In this document: in pieces, positions 37,069 through 47,400 of the stretch
How positions within the stretch are numbered: position 1 is the first letter of the stretch
How the letters are laid out: every line of letters begins with the position of its first letter
Program-made: the position numbers and the translations under genes
Notes under the pieces: generated by a model
Told to the model about the DNA's origin: nothing
The model's input: only the letters and a program-made list of their open reading frames with translations
Databases searched by the model: none
Source: Polytrichum commune
Lineage: Eukaryota; Streptophyta; Polytrichopsida; Polytrichales; Polytrichaceae
DNA: 64,000 nucleotides
Assembly: GCA_950295325.1 (NCBI GenBank)
Contig: OX485805.1
Span: 8,310,501-8,374,500, forward strand
Direction: 5' to 3'

Positions 37069-38607
37069 ATGGGGGAGGGTAATGCGAATGGGATGTTGAA
37101 GAAACCTGCCATAGATGTGGAGAAGAATATTGAAGATGGTGATGGCGGAGGGGCAAGGGAGCCGTTGCTCCAACCCCAAAGCCATGGCGATGAGAATTAT
37201 TCATGGACATCGGTAGCCCTACCCTTCCTTTTCCCCGCCATGGGAGGAATGCTCTACGGCTACGATATTGGGGCGACATCCGGAGCCGCAGTTTCCATCG
37301 TCTCTCCAACTCTCAGTGGCACTGATTGGTACAACTTGACATCCTTGGAGACAGGATTAGTTGTGAGCGGGTCACTCTACGGGGCACTTCTCGGGTCAAT
37401 CCTGGCTTTCAACATTGCAGATATCTTAGGCCGCAGGAGGGAGATTATGGCGGCAGCCATCGCCTACATTGCAGGCTCACTCATCACCGCCTTGGCTCCC
37501 AACCTCGGCTTTGTAATTGCCGGAAGGTTGATTTTCGGAATCGGCATAGGCCTTGCAATGCATGGAGCACCCATGTATATAGCCGAAACCTCACCGAGCT
37601 CCATCCGAGGCACCTTGGTGTCACTTAAGGAGGCACTCATCGTGTGCGGGATGCTCCTGGGCTACTTGGTGGGATACATAAAGATTGATGTTGTAGGTGG
37701 ATGGAGGTTCATGTACGGATTCGCAGCTCCAATTGCAATTTTAGTTGTAGCAGGCATGTGGTGGTTACCAGCTTCACCTCGGTGGTTGCTCCTCCGTGCA
37801 GTGCAAGGACGAGGGGATGAGGATAGCCTCAAGCAATCCGCAGCGAACGCACTCAAACGCCTCCGAGGCGCAGAGTGCACGCAATCCTCCGCAGAAGACG
37901 AAACCGAACAGACATGGCAAGCTTTGCAAGTTGCATGTGATGGAGAAACAGCAAATGTGAGCTTTGCTGAGCTTTTCCAAGGGGTTAACCTTAAAGCTCT
38001 CATCGTGGGTGGGGGGTTGGTTTTCTTCCAGCAATTCACGGGGCAACCGAGTGTGCTCTACTACGCAGCACCGATTTTGCAGAGGGCAGGGTTTAAGGTT
38101 GCTTCGGATGCCACCAGCCTCTCCGTATTGCTTGGTTTCTTCAAGCTTATTATGACAGTCATTGCAGTTCTTAAGGTCGACAAACTTGGTCGCAGACCCT
38201 TGCTCATTGGAGGTGTGACCGGTATCACGGCCAGTTTGGTTGTCCTGTCTGCATATTTCTCACTTTTGAATAGTTACCCTTACCTTGCTGTTGCTGCGCT
38301 TCTCCTCTACGTTGGTTGCTACCAAATCTCCTTTGGGCCAATTTCGTGGCTTATGGTCTCCGAGATTTTCCCCTTGCGAACCCGGGGGCGTGCACTGGGC
38401 GTTGCGGCGCTTGTTAATTTTGGATCTAATGCAATTGTGGCGTTGGCTTTCGCTCCGCTGCAAGATCTCGTCGGGGAGACTTACACATTCCTCATTTTCG
38501 GTGTCATCAGCGTAATAGCGCTTGTGTTTATTGTCACCAGCGTCCCCGAAACCAAAGGACTGAGCTTAGAGCAGATTGAGGCAAAATTGCAGGGTAAGGC
38601 GACATAG
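37069..38607 (+). CDS. Vacuolar sugar/proton antiporter-like MFS protein (VGT1 type)
   Basis: Twelve-helix major facilitator of the sugar transporter family, closest by eye to plant D-xylose-proton symporter-like proteins that include the tonoplast glucose carrier VGT1. Expected role: moving glucose or a related hexose across the vacuolar membrane in exchange with protons. An upstream GTG (37057) extends the frame, but the first ATG is 37069, giving 512 aa. Family marks: REPLLQ before the membrane domain, GYDIGATSGA in helix 1, ADILGRRRE in the loop 2-3 motif, YIAETSPSSIRG, LPASPRWLLL after helix 6, QQFTGQPSVLYY in helix 7, DKLGRRPLL in loop 8-9, and PETKGLSLEQIEAK at the C terminus. The central loop is Arg/Lys-rich and acidic as usual. 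The reading frame is unbroken, whereas Arabidopsis relatives have many introns; see findings. Confidence 0.92.
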   Translation: MGEGNANGMLKKPAIDVEKNIEDGDGGGAREPLLQPQSHGDENYSWTSVALPFLFPAMGGMLYGYDIGATSGAAVSIVSPTLSGTDWYNLTSLETGLVVSGSLYGALLGSILAFNIADILGRRREIMAAAIAYIAGSLITALAPNLGFVIAGRLIFGIGIGLAMHGAPMYIAETSPSSIRGTLVSLKEALIVCGMLLGYLVGYIKIDVVGGWRFMYGFAAPIAILVVAGMWWLPASPRWLLLRAVQGRGDEDSLKQSAANALKRLRGAECTQSSAEDETEQTWQALQVACDGETANVSFAELFQGVNLKALIVGGGLVFFQQFTGQPSVLYYAAPILQRAGFKVASDATSLSVLLGFFKLIMTVIAVLKVDKLGRRPLLIGGVTGITASLVVLSAYFSLLNSYPYLAVAALLLYVGCYQISFGPISWLMVSEIFPLRTRGRALGVAALVNFGSNAIVALAFAPLQDLVGETYTFLIFGVISVIALVFIVTSVPETKGLSLEQIEAKLQGKAT

Positions 38608-38929
38608 AAACATTAAGTTTCTGGCTGGGGTTATCTATCTGCTGAAATTTTTTCAGGATGTTCATAAACTTCATTACTAACTAGTGCCATAGTTCAGGCC
38701 TGTACAGAAATATTATGTTCAAAGAGCAATTCACTGCAAGTAAGACCTTGACATCTGTTGCCCTGAATCTTCACTCCCTAATTGAATTAATCTTTCACAC
38801 TTTTAGATGTTAGTATCTTGATGTGCGGATCGGCTGTGAAATGGGCCTGGAAGGAATTTGAGGGTCACATTGCATTTTGCGAATTCTGCAATTTTCTTGG
38901 CTAGGGTAAGCATACTCAAATCCAACGTC

Positions 38930-39135
38930 TTCATTGATACCAGCCTCCTGAAACCGAAAGGACTGAGCTTAGAGTAGATTGAGTCAAAATTGCAGGGCAA
39001 GTCGACATGGTCAAATTAAGTTTCTGGCTGCAGTTATCTTTTACTAGAATCCTTTTAGGAGACTTATTCTACATTTCTACTGCCAAAGTTCAAGCTAGCC
39101 TGTACTTTATATTGAAAGACATTTATTGCAAGCAT
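38930..39135 (+). repeat. Tandem copy of the transporter 3' end (pseudogene fragment)
   Basis: Matches about 38540-38735, the last ~20 codons and 3' flank of the transporter: GAAACCGAAAGGACTGAGC, TTAGAGTAGATTGAG, AAAATTGCAGGGCAAG, AAATTAAGTTTCTGGCTG. It already carries in-frame stops (TAG in place of CAG), so it is dead. Confidence 0.8.
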
Positions 39136-39359
39136 TGATTGATTATGTATATGTGTGATCATTTCTGTCTGTGAATAGATGATCATTTCTATCTGCCAAA
39201 GACAGGGAATTCCAGAATTGTGATTCCCCACAATTATGTCATTTGTGGATAACTGACTGCTAGTCCTTCAATCCTGCTAATAACCATCACTATTATCAGC
39301 CCATGATGATAACCCTCTCCAGAGAAGGTTGAATTACTACGAGCTCATACTTAGACGTG
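39136..39359. other. No gene seen
   Basis: Short intergenic stretch between the tandem 3' copy and the next repeat. Confidence 0.4.
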
Positions 39360-40245
39360 CCTAATAAGGTTCCTTGTCTTAATCAGACACCTATATTGTA
39401 GTGGTATTTGGTTAGGTGTGGCTTCAAGAATGGATACTAGAAAGACATGTGTTCAAACAATATTGGATTAAATCTTCAAAGAATGATAACCACTCTAGAA
39501 TTAATAGTCAACATAAATGGGGGACCTATATGGCTCTTTAATGATCATGAGAATCTTCACTTTGATTTTCAAATGAGGACACTCTAAACTCCATATTATC
39601 ACACCTGTGGCAACCAAAGTGTACATGATTTTACAAAGTTTTGTAGTGTTAACATGGATGTGTGATAATATAGAATTAGTGTAGCATGTGACATTATGGA
39701 ATAACACAAAGGAGATGTGAGGACAATTTGAATTCATTCTCTTGTCACCTACGCTAGTGTGGTCCACTCCACTTAGCCTTCTTGGGCAATGTGACAGATG
39801 CATGCACCCACATTCAACGAGCGGCATAAAAAGAAGAAAAAGAATAAGAAAAAGAAGGTGACACTCCACATGTTGACAGATGCATGCACCCACATTCAAT
39901 GAGCGGCATAAGAAGGAGAAAAAGAATAAGAATAAGGAGGTGACACTCCATATGTTGACACATGGCACAATCATGTGAGGGCGTGGGTTGACTTCTTTGG
40001 TGGTTTGCATTTATGACAAATTTTGTGATATAAGGGAGAGAGTTGTGACAATAAGGAGTGAGATTTGAACTACAAACATCCGTTCACTAGGGTTTCAAGA
40101 AATTAGAGAGTGTGTGACATTATGGAGGTTGATATTACAAAGTTTAGGGTGTATGAGGAAAGCGGCTATGACCTCACCTTGCTAACCATCTCATACTAAT
40201 TGTGTGTTTCATATCCTAGGAGAAGGGCGCTAAACACAAAAAAAT
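39360..40245 (-). repeat. Dispersed repeat family C, copy 6, split by an insertion
   Basis: The first part, 39360-39579, reads TTGTCTTAATCAGACACC, GTTAGGTGTGGCTTCAAGA, TTAATAGTCAACATAAATGG. The rest, 40153-40245, resumes with TTGCTAACCATCTCATACTA and GTGTTTCATATCCTAGGAG. The uninterrupted relative at 34195-34510 shows that the two parts belong together. The gap is filled by the element at 39580-40152. Confidence 0.75.
39580..40152 (-). mobile_element. hAT-like non-autonomous element nested in repeat C
   Basis: The 573-bp element starts CACTCTAAACTCCATATTATCA and ends TGATATTACAAAGTTTAGGGTG (quoted as termini), which are imperfect inverted repeats. Its flanks AATGAGGA (39572-39579) and TATGAGGA (40153-40160) form an 8-bp duplication with one mismatch. 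Internally an ~82-bp unit is tandemly doubled at about 39798-39962 (GATGCATGCACCCACATTCAA with GAAGAAAAAGAATAAG). Reverse complement parts match 12938-13250 and 14881-15010. Confidence 0.8.
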
Positions 40246-40601
40246 AAGTGATGGTTTGCTCTATAGGTGAATGCACGGTATCAATAATCAACATAGATAA
40301 TGGTATCAAAGAACCTACCCATGAGTACTAAGATTACAATACTAATCAAATTTTGGTGGGTATCTCACTGTGAGAGAATCTTTGTGTACTTGAGTTATAA
40401 TTTGGGTCAATACCATTCTAAACCATATTGATACTAGAGAGATTTTGCCTAGGTATAAAGGTTCTTGCATGATATTTTGATCTAAATGGCATTGAAAACA
40501 AAAATATTGTCAAATTTCTGTACGCTACTAGTATAAAAAAATATGAAAACCTCATAATAGATTCCGGAATGGTAAAAAAAATCGATATTAGATGAACACT
40601 G
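40246..40601 (+). mobile_element. hAT-like MITE family B, copy 2
   Basis: Parallel to the copy in the GDSL gene: AAGTGATGGTTTGC, GGTATCAATAATCAACATAG, GAACCTACCCATGAGTAC, TTTTGCCTAGGTAT, ending GATGAACACTG. The left flank is a poly-A stretch, so no duplication can be confirmed. Confidence 0.6.
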
Positions 40602-42398
40602 GTACTAACATCCCATTTTCAATCTTATCACTTGCACTGCAAAGTTGCATTGAATGTGTTTGAGCACACATAACATGAATTGCAGGAGGGCATCAATGTA
40701 CATTCTAAACTCTGGTACAGACATTCTGAAAAGCTGAATAAATACAACTGAATGCATCAGATGAACGCCAGTGGCAGGCTACTGCAACCCTTGCATAATG
40801 ATCATTTCATGATACTTTACACTGACTTATGATGATGTATGTGGCAAGCATGCTTACGGAAAGAGGGAGTTATCGCATACCGCCCAGGGTTATTCGAGTT
40901 TTTATATTGGATGGATGAGTTTATGTAGACACTATGAATCCTTAGCCAACAATGGGTGCCAGGTATTAGATATTGTAGATATTTACCAGTTCAGTTGTTG
41001 GCTTCTACCAATAATTCACCTGGTAGTCCTTAATGGACATAGAAGTTTTTCTATGTTGAATCTGTCACCATTTGCACACTGCCATTTCTTCACGTTCATT
41101 GTTCATTTCGTGTACAAATCCATTCGTGAAATCCACCTTGTCCTTTTTCTTAGGCTTGACTTGGGGGTCATCTCACCAACGTGGAAGTTCGCCGGGTCAA
41201 ACGATGTTGTTTGCTAAACAATTTACAAATAATGGAATACAAGGACAAACAAAACAAGGAGGAATTAAGTTGTAAGTATGTGGGAAGCAACAAGTTAAAG
41301 TCCACCTTCCTCGAGAGACGTTCCTGCAACACTTGTTTCTAATCCTCCGTGCAGCTCTAGCTGGAACTTTCATGGAGAAATGGTCATTTTGTTTCTCCAT
41401 TGTTGATTGGCACTAACATAACTTAAGCTTTGTTTGGGTATCTTCTTTCTTGATTCCTACACAAGCTCATCAATCATCATTCTCTGTCTCTCCGTTTCGC
41501 CGAGTCTCCACTTATATCTCCAGGCTATCTTGGTACATGTTAGAATGCTGACGAGATCTTAATAGAAGTCGTTCACTGGAGCTGCTGCAACAAAAAGAAC
41601 ACACTCTGCTTCAAAGAAAGTTGAAAGCTTGAACATCTGATACTTGGTAGGTTCTGTGTTGGTCTCAAATCACCTGACATGAATCTCAACAAGAAGCAGT
41701 ACAATGACTTGTTGAAAATTGTCTGCACATTATTCTTATAATCAGTTAGGGATGGATTTTTTTGTATGAGCTATCTCCACGAGTTGGGGTAGAGGAGGTC
41801 CACATATTACCTACTCAACGAACGACCTATTAGTAGCATAGCATTAATTCCTAACCTCTCTTGGATTCATCTGGAAATCACTTATCTCTGCAATTAAACG
41901 CTAGTAAGCTCTTGACATACACATGAGTCCATAGGTATCTGTGCCGTTTCATGTAAATTTGAGATATTCTTGGAGTTTTAAGTAATGAAACTAGGATTCA
42001 CTAGTTGGACGAGTGTGTGATCAATAGAGTTTGGTGAGAAGGTTTGAAGGCAGGGATAATTTTGTGATGAGTAGCAACGCAAACTTTCATGTTGATGCCG
42101 ACTCCTCCGTAAAACGGGCCACCACCATAGCTCGGAATTCCAAGTTCACCACAACCAGGACGTTTTTCTCTGCTGTTACAACCATTTGATGGCTTGTTGT
42201 GGTCAACGAGCCTGCTCAATTTGAAGACACAACTTCAAAAGCTGATAAAATCAAAGAAAATGTCTTGAGGGTCATGTGAGCCCTCCAACTCTTCAACGTG
42301 CATTAAGAGAATAATGCCACGCAAATTGAGTGAGTTTCCTACATACGATGATGTGTAAGATGAGATTGAAGCCTCAGAGACCATTAGAGTGAGTTGAG
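40602..42398. other. No gene assigned
   Basis: The frames at 40915-41217, 41072-41275 (+) and 42001-42219 (-) are short. The minus strand around 41080-41200 carries a Lys-rich reading (VKPKKKDKVDFTNG) that may be a decayed coding fragment, but with stops on both sides. The last part may include lost upstream portions of the kinase-like gene that follows. Confidence 0.35.
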
Positions 42399-43170
42399 TT
42401 GGATGCAGCTACTACAACAATTAGTGACGTGGAGCAAAACGAAGAATCTGATTGTGGAACCCACGTTCAAATTCTTCAGAAAATCGAGCAATGGCGGCCT
42501 CAATTCTTTGAAGATTTTGGTGACAAGTTGGTGGTTGGTGAAAAGATTGCAGAGGGCAGGCTGAGATCTTCAACGTTGAGCTCACACAATCTGATAGAAC
42601 CCCAGTGAGTTGCCATCGAAGCTTGTGGTGAAGGTGTTCAAGAAAGAGTCTAGTTCCTTGCAAGACACACAAGCAATGGCGATGCACAAGCGTTGGGGCG
42701 ACTTGCGAACGCGCATCGACATCCGAATGCGCCAGTTGAATGGGAACCGATCGGCCCCTTTCCCTTCCAATCGAATAAGAGATGGCCAAGATTTTGCTGG
42801 AAATCGCGTAGGGCATGAGGGAGTTGCATCAAGATTGCAAGGTTGTGCACCGGGGCCTCAAAGCGTCGAACTTCCTTATTCGTGCCTTCGGGAGGAAGAC
42901 GATAGTGGCACTAAGCTTAATCAATATAAATGTTTGGTAGCCTGCGTGCTGTTCGGAGCTCTGATGTCACATTGGATATTCTTAGTGAGAAGTCGGATGT
43001 TTATAGTTATTACGCAATGACTTGTTGCGAAGCTTTAACAACTTTAATTCCATTTCACGATCTTCAAAGCAGGAATTTATGATTATGACGTCGTTATTGG
43101 AGGTGGAATACCCAATCTACCCAATATGGCTATTATTAGACCTTCACTTGGGGCTCTGTTGAATAGATGT
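42399..43170 (+). pseudogene. Broken protein-kinase gene
   Basis: Plus-strand fragments in different frames resemble a plant protein-kinase domain in order. First comes EKIEQWRPQFFEDFG-type sequence (written with its neighbours IAEG) leading to a glycine-loop-like VVGEKIAEG (about 42510-42555). Then PSKLVVKVFKKE carries the ATP-binding-lysine strand, followed by RMRQLNGNR and AKILLEIA. Last is VHRGLKASNFLIRAFG (from about 42845), a catalytic loop with Gly in place of the usual Asp. A TAG stop occurs in the segment before GMRELHQ, and frames change at about 42600, 42700 and 42780. The catalytic Asp change alone would remove normal kinase activity; the stops show decay. Nothing suggests a rescued product. 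Confidence 0.7.
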
Positions 43171-43984
43171 TGAAATACGGAACTCTTGCAAAGACCTTTT
43201 TAAGAGATAAATGCATGGGTTAGATCTGATATGTATGGTACATTGGGTATTGATAAATTTGTAAATACGGTTCAATGTGTACCAAATTTATGATCGGAAG
43301 AGGTGGACTTCTTCCGAATGAACACATTTTCACCTCTCTGTAATTAATTCAGGGGTTAAGGAAACCCATGCCAGCTTCTTCAAATTAACCTCCAATTTCC
43401 ATAAGTGTCAAGGATCTTTCAGAGCCACCATCTGTCCGGCATAGAATTTTTCCTCTAGAGATCGTTGAATCAACAACCAGGCTGCTACTTTTGATTTACT
43501 GGTTCTGCACAACTTGGTGTACAGCGGTGGTCGAATGGAGTACTTTAAAAAAGTTGATGACCAAAGGAACTGATTTTCGTGACACAAGACTAGCCATTGT
43601 GGATATTTGCAATGTCACAAACCCTAAAACCCATAACTGGTCTAGTGATAAAACGATGTGCACTTGCTCTAGCATTTCACCACATCATTTCATTTGAGCA
43701 CTTCACTAGATTTTACTGTATGGCTTACAAGAGTATAAATATCTTGGAGCAATTTCGGGCCAAGGTGCAGTACGCTGCACAGCCAACTATGTAACCTGAG
43801 AACCTTTCACTTGCCAATGCTAGCTGAGATTGGCTAATTTCAGATCACCTGAGTGAAGGATTTGTTGTAGCACTTCACTAGGAATTATCTGCTTCAAAAT
43901 GTGTACAATAACAGGTCTTCCAGTTTTAGTCTCTCTAAAAGTGGATTCCAACTTAGTGATGTGCTACCAATTCAAGGCCTGTAC
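43171..43984. other. No gene seen
   Basis: Probably includes the decayed 3' part of the kinase-like gene. The frames at 43491-43697 and 43597-43794 (+) are unrecognised. Confidence 0.4.
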
Positions 43985-44355
43985 CAGTGTTGGTCTAGTA
44001 TCGTCTTTTTATGATACCATTCGAGTATGTATAATGAGGATTTCACCATTTTTAATACCAATAGGGTATGGGTATGTGAAGTTATTTTTGTGTTTTGATA
44101 CAATTTGGGTCTATATACCATGTAAGAATTTTCATACCTAGGCAAAACAACCCTAGTATCAATATGCTTTAGAACGATATTGACCCAAATAATAGCTTGG
44201 GTATACAAAAGATGCTTTCTCACCTTGACATACCCACCGAATATCAATCTTTGACTGGTATTACAAATTTGATACCCATGGGTAGGTTTTTTGATAACAT
44301 TATTAATGTTGATTAGTGATACCCATTCGCTCACCTATATACCAGTCCAACATCG
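43985..44355 (-). mobile_element. hAT-like MITE family B, copy 3
   Basis: The 371-bp element begins CAGTGTTGGTCTAGTATCG and ends ATACCAGTCCAACATCG, near-perfect inverted termini. Flanks GCCTGTAC (43977-43984) and GTCTGCAC (44356-44363) agree in six of eight places, both differences being C/T changes, so this is a decayed 8-bp duplication. It lies about 105 bp beyond the stop codon of the P450 gene. Confidence 0.8.
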
Positions 44356-44460
44356 GTCTGCACACAAGCCGTTGTTGACATGCGTTGAAACAGATTTTGT
44401 TGTTTCTGCAGGGACAAATTGGGGACAAATCCAGAAAATTTAAAGGTTCTGTAGGATTGC

Positions 44461-47400
44461 TTACAAGGCCTTGAAGATGAGATTCATGCCAAACTTAGGC
44501 CTGGTGGAGAAGCCCATGGAGGGGTGATGCTTGTAGTGGGGTGAGGGCAGGATTTGGAAGCGCCTGAGCACCATAGCCACCACAATCTTCATCTCCATCA
44601 TCGCAAAGTTGGTGCCGATGCATGATATGCTGCCAAATCCGAAGGGTATGAATGCCTGGGGGTGTGTCACCGCTTGTGCCACGCCGTTGGCAAATCTTTC
44701 CGGGTCGAATCTCATGGGATCCTTCCCCCACTGGGCAGGGTCAATGTGCATGGCTTGCACTGGAATCTCTATGGTCATGCCTTTGGGAATGAAGAGGCCG
44801 CCTAGTTGCACATCTTTTGTGACCACTCTTGAGAATGTGGACACTACAGGAAACAGTCGCATGGTTTCATTCAAGATCATGCCAACCTGCAATCCCGCCT
44901 CAACAGCCCGGCTTTTAGAATCAAGGTTTTTGAGTCTGTAAGGTATGTGGCAGATGCTATTAGGTTTCGATTTGATGTTCTTCTGCAACTTCTACCAATT
45001 AGATTCACACAGCAAAACTTGTGTTGCATCAGAAAATCTACGATGAGCATCAGCAACAATCGGACCTCTCCTGATTTATTTATGGTTATTGGAAGTGCTT
45101 GTTTGTTGATTTCTCAATCGAATACTACACAAGTCCTCCCAATTGCGTTCACTATTGAGTGTGAAGTAGTTCCTAAGATTTGAAGACGTAGTCCAATCTT
45201 TGATAAACATCACCAAACCTCACACCCATCAAATATAGGTGTTTGATTAAGAGAAGGAACCAAATAACACTTGTGCACCTCACTCATATGGGTGTATTCA
45301 TAGCATGTGATTTCCGGTGCACCCTACCACTTATGGTCCACCCAATCATAGTTGGGGTATCTAGGTGGACTACCCTAAATATGAACTTACTTTGGAATTA
45401 TGCAACATTATATCTTTTTACAATATAAAATTTGACCAAGTAATTAAACTTGTTGATGTTCTATAGTGTCCAAACAACCAATTTGACAGTTGTTGGTAAA
45501 ATACAAGATATAGCATTGCATAATTCCAATAATAAGTGACACTAAATATCATGTTTAATATCATGTTTAGTGTAGATATTTCAACCAACTACATGAGAAC
45601 GCAGGGGCTTGCCCTTGGGGGAGATAGGTTTTGGCTGGCTTGTCTGTGATCGTTCAAGGTGTTTACCTCTGAAAGGAGGCACTTAGTCTTTGGGGGCCTT
45701 CTAATTGTAGTAATGCCCCTTTCAGGATTAAGTGTAGATTTTGATCATCTTGAGAATTAACCAACATCATAATTCATGCCGGTGGCAACATCGGAGCTCT
45801 TTTTCTTTCTTTCGAGTTTGGAACAAATCCCCGGAATTTGCATGATATGCAATTCTCAGAGTCCCCGGAAGGTTGAATGGATTGGCTATTTTGTTGTGAT
45901 AAAACCTGCTACCACCTGCTATTGGGCATAATATCTTCACTCAGACTGCAACCACCACTTGCAAGATTTCAGAAAGTCTACAATGCCAAGAAGAAGCAGT
46001 ACTTACAACGCGAAGATGCTGAAGCTTGCTAGCATCGAATGCCTCGGTGGGTCCGCAAACCTCCAGAACTTCCATCCGAGCGCGCTCTTGCCATTCCGGG
46101 TGCTGGGCCATCATTAACATCGAATAGATGGTCACGTTCGATGCGGTGTCTTGACCTGCGAAGTAGAACAGCTTGCAATTGTTGAAGACGGAGACGAGGT
46201 TGAACTTCTTGGACGGCACATTATGATCGTCCATATTGTCCTCGGAAGAGGGGCTGCAAGCGGAGGAGAGCATATGCCCCAGGAGGTCGTTCCCGAATGA
46301 ACTTGCTGCCCCCTTGTGTACTGCCTCGCGTCGAGACTCAATCACGTCGGTGAGGAGGTTGTGGACCTTTGATTCTATTTTCCTGATTGATTTCATGCCT
46401 TCCGTTGGGAAAAACTGCACGAATTTGACACCCGAAGTGTCACTCACATTTCTTGACCAGTGACATCTCAGATTTCTTCGGAACTAAATTTTGTTCTAGA
46501 TCATACATTTAATTGGGACTCTAATTTGCATCAAACTTAAGTTCTCTAAGTTTGTCATAAACAATATGAGTGCTTAGAATGAACAATTCAAGTGGGAAGG
46601 AGTTAAGTCCATCCTATGTTCATTTCTCTCGCAGGTCATAACATTCTTGAGCCTTGTAAGGATGCTCCCTTTGTAGTCTACCTTCATAATCGAATCAATT
46701 TCTTGGAAGAATCAATGTCTTTGATTACGTCTAGATTGCAAGCATGACTGCTGAGAGTAGCAAGCTCTTAGTAGTCGATACCTCTGAATTAATTGTTGCT
46801 CATCTTCGGACATAAGCCTTCTCCCATCTTTCAGGATTCAAAATTCGATGGAAGGTGTGCGCCCTGTGTGTAAATACTACTTCATTCTTAGGTTATTTGG
46901 ATAACATAAGAATTGTTCCAATTGCGCCGGGAGAATACACAGGCTACTCAAGAATGGTATTCTGCTTCAGAAATCAGGAACAACGTTGTTTATGTGCAAT
47001 GAGGATGACAATGTAGTATGGGCCAGTTTGCCCAAGTATGGCAAGAATCGCTTCAGGTATGACTTGCAATGTGTTCACTATTCTCGGTGGCTACATACCT
47101 GGAGCCAGGAATCCAGAATTTCGGATCCATTAACACCTGGAAAAGAACCTTGACGAGCTCATTCTGGAGATTGCAGACTTCCCTCCCCTGCTCAAATTCG
47201 CTGCTGAAAACTGTGCGCGCAATGACCCTCCCAGCTATGTCGTGTACACCTGGCTCCACATCAATATCCACCATGCCCCCTTCTTCCTGGCTCGCCTTCT
47301 CCTCCCACTTCTGCACCTCCGGCAATGCACTCTCCACCATGGCTTCCACCATGTTCTGCAAGAATCAATCAAGAATATTTACAACAACTTCAATGTACAA

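Noticed and set aside
37662-38039. 125-codon minus-strand frame inside the transporter
   Set aside because: Antisense shadow of a strongly supported coding exon.
39501-40010. 169-codon minus-strand frame as a gene
   Set aside because: It lies wholly within the nested hAT-like element and spans its 82-bp tandem units; no protein motif.
47095-47100. Stronger-looking AG|GTATGT donor for P450 exon 3
   Set aside because: It breaks the reading frame into exon 4, whereas TAT|GTAGCC keeps it and rebuilds a normal GSRYFFPTE junction.
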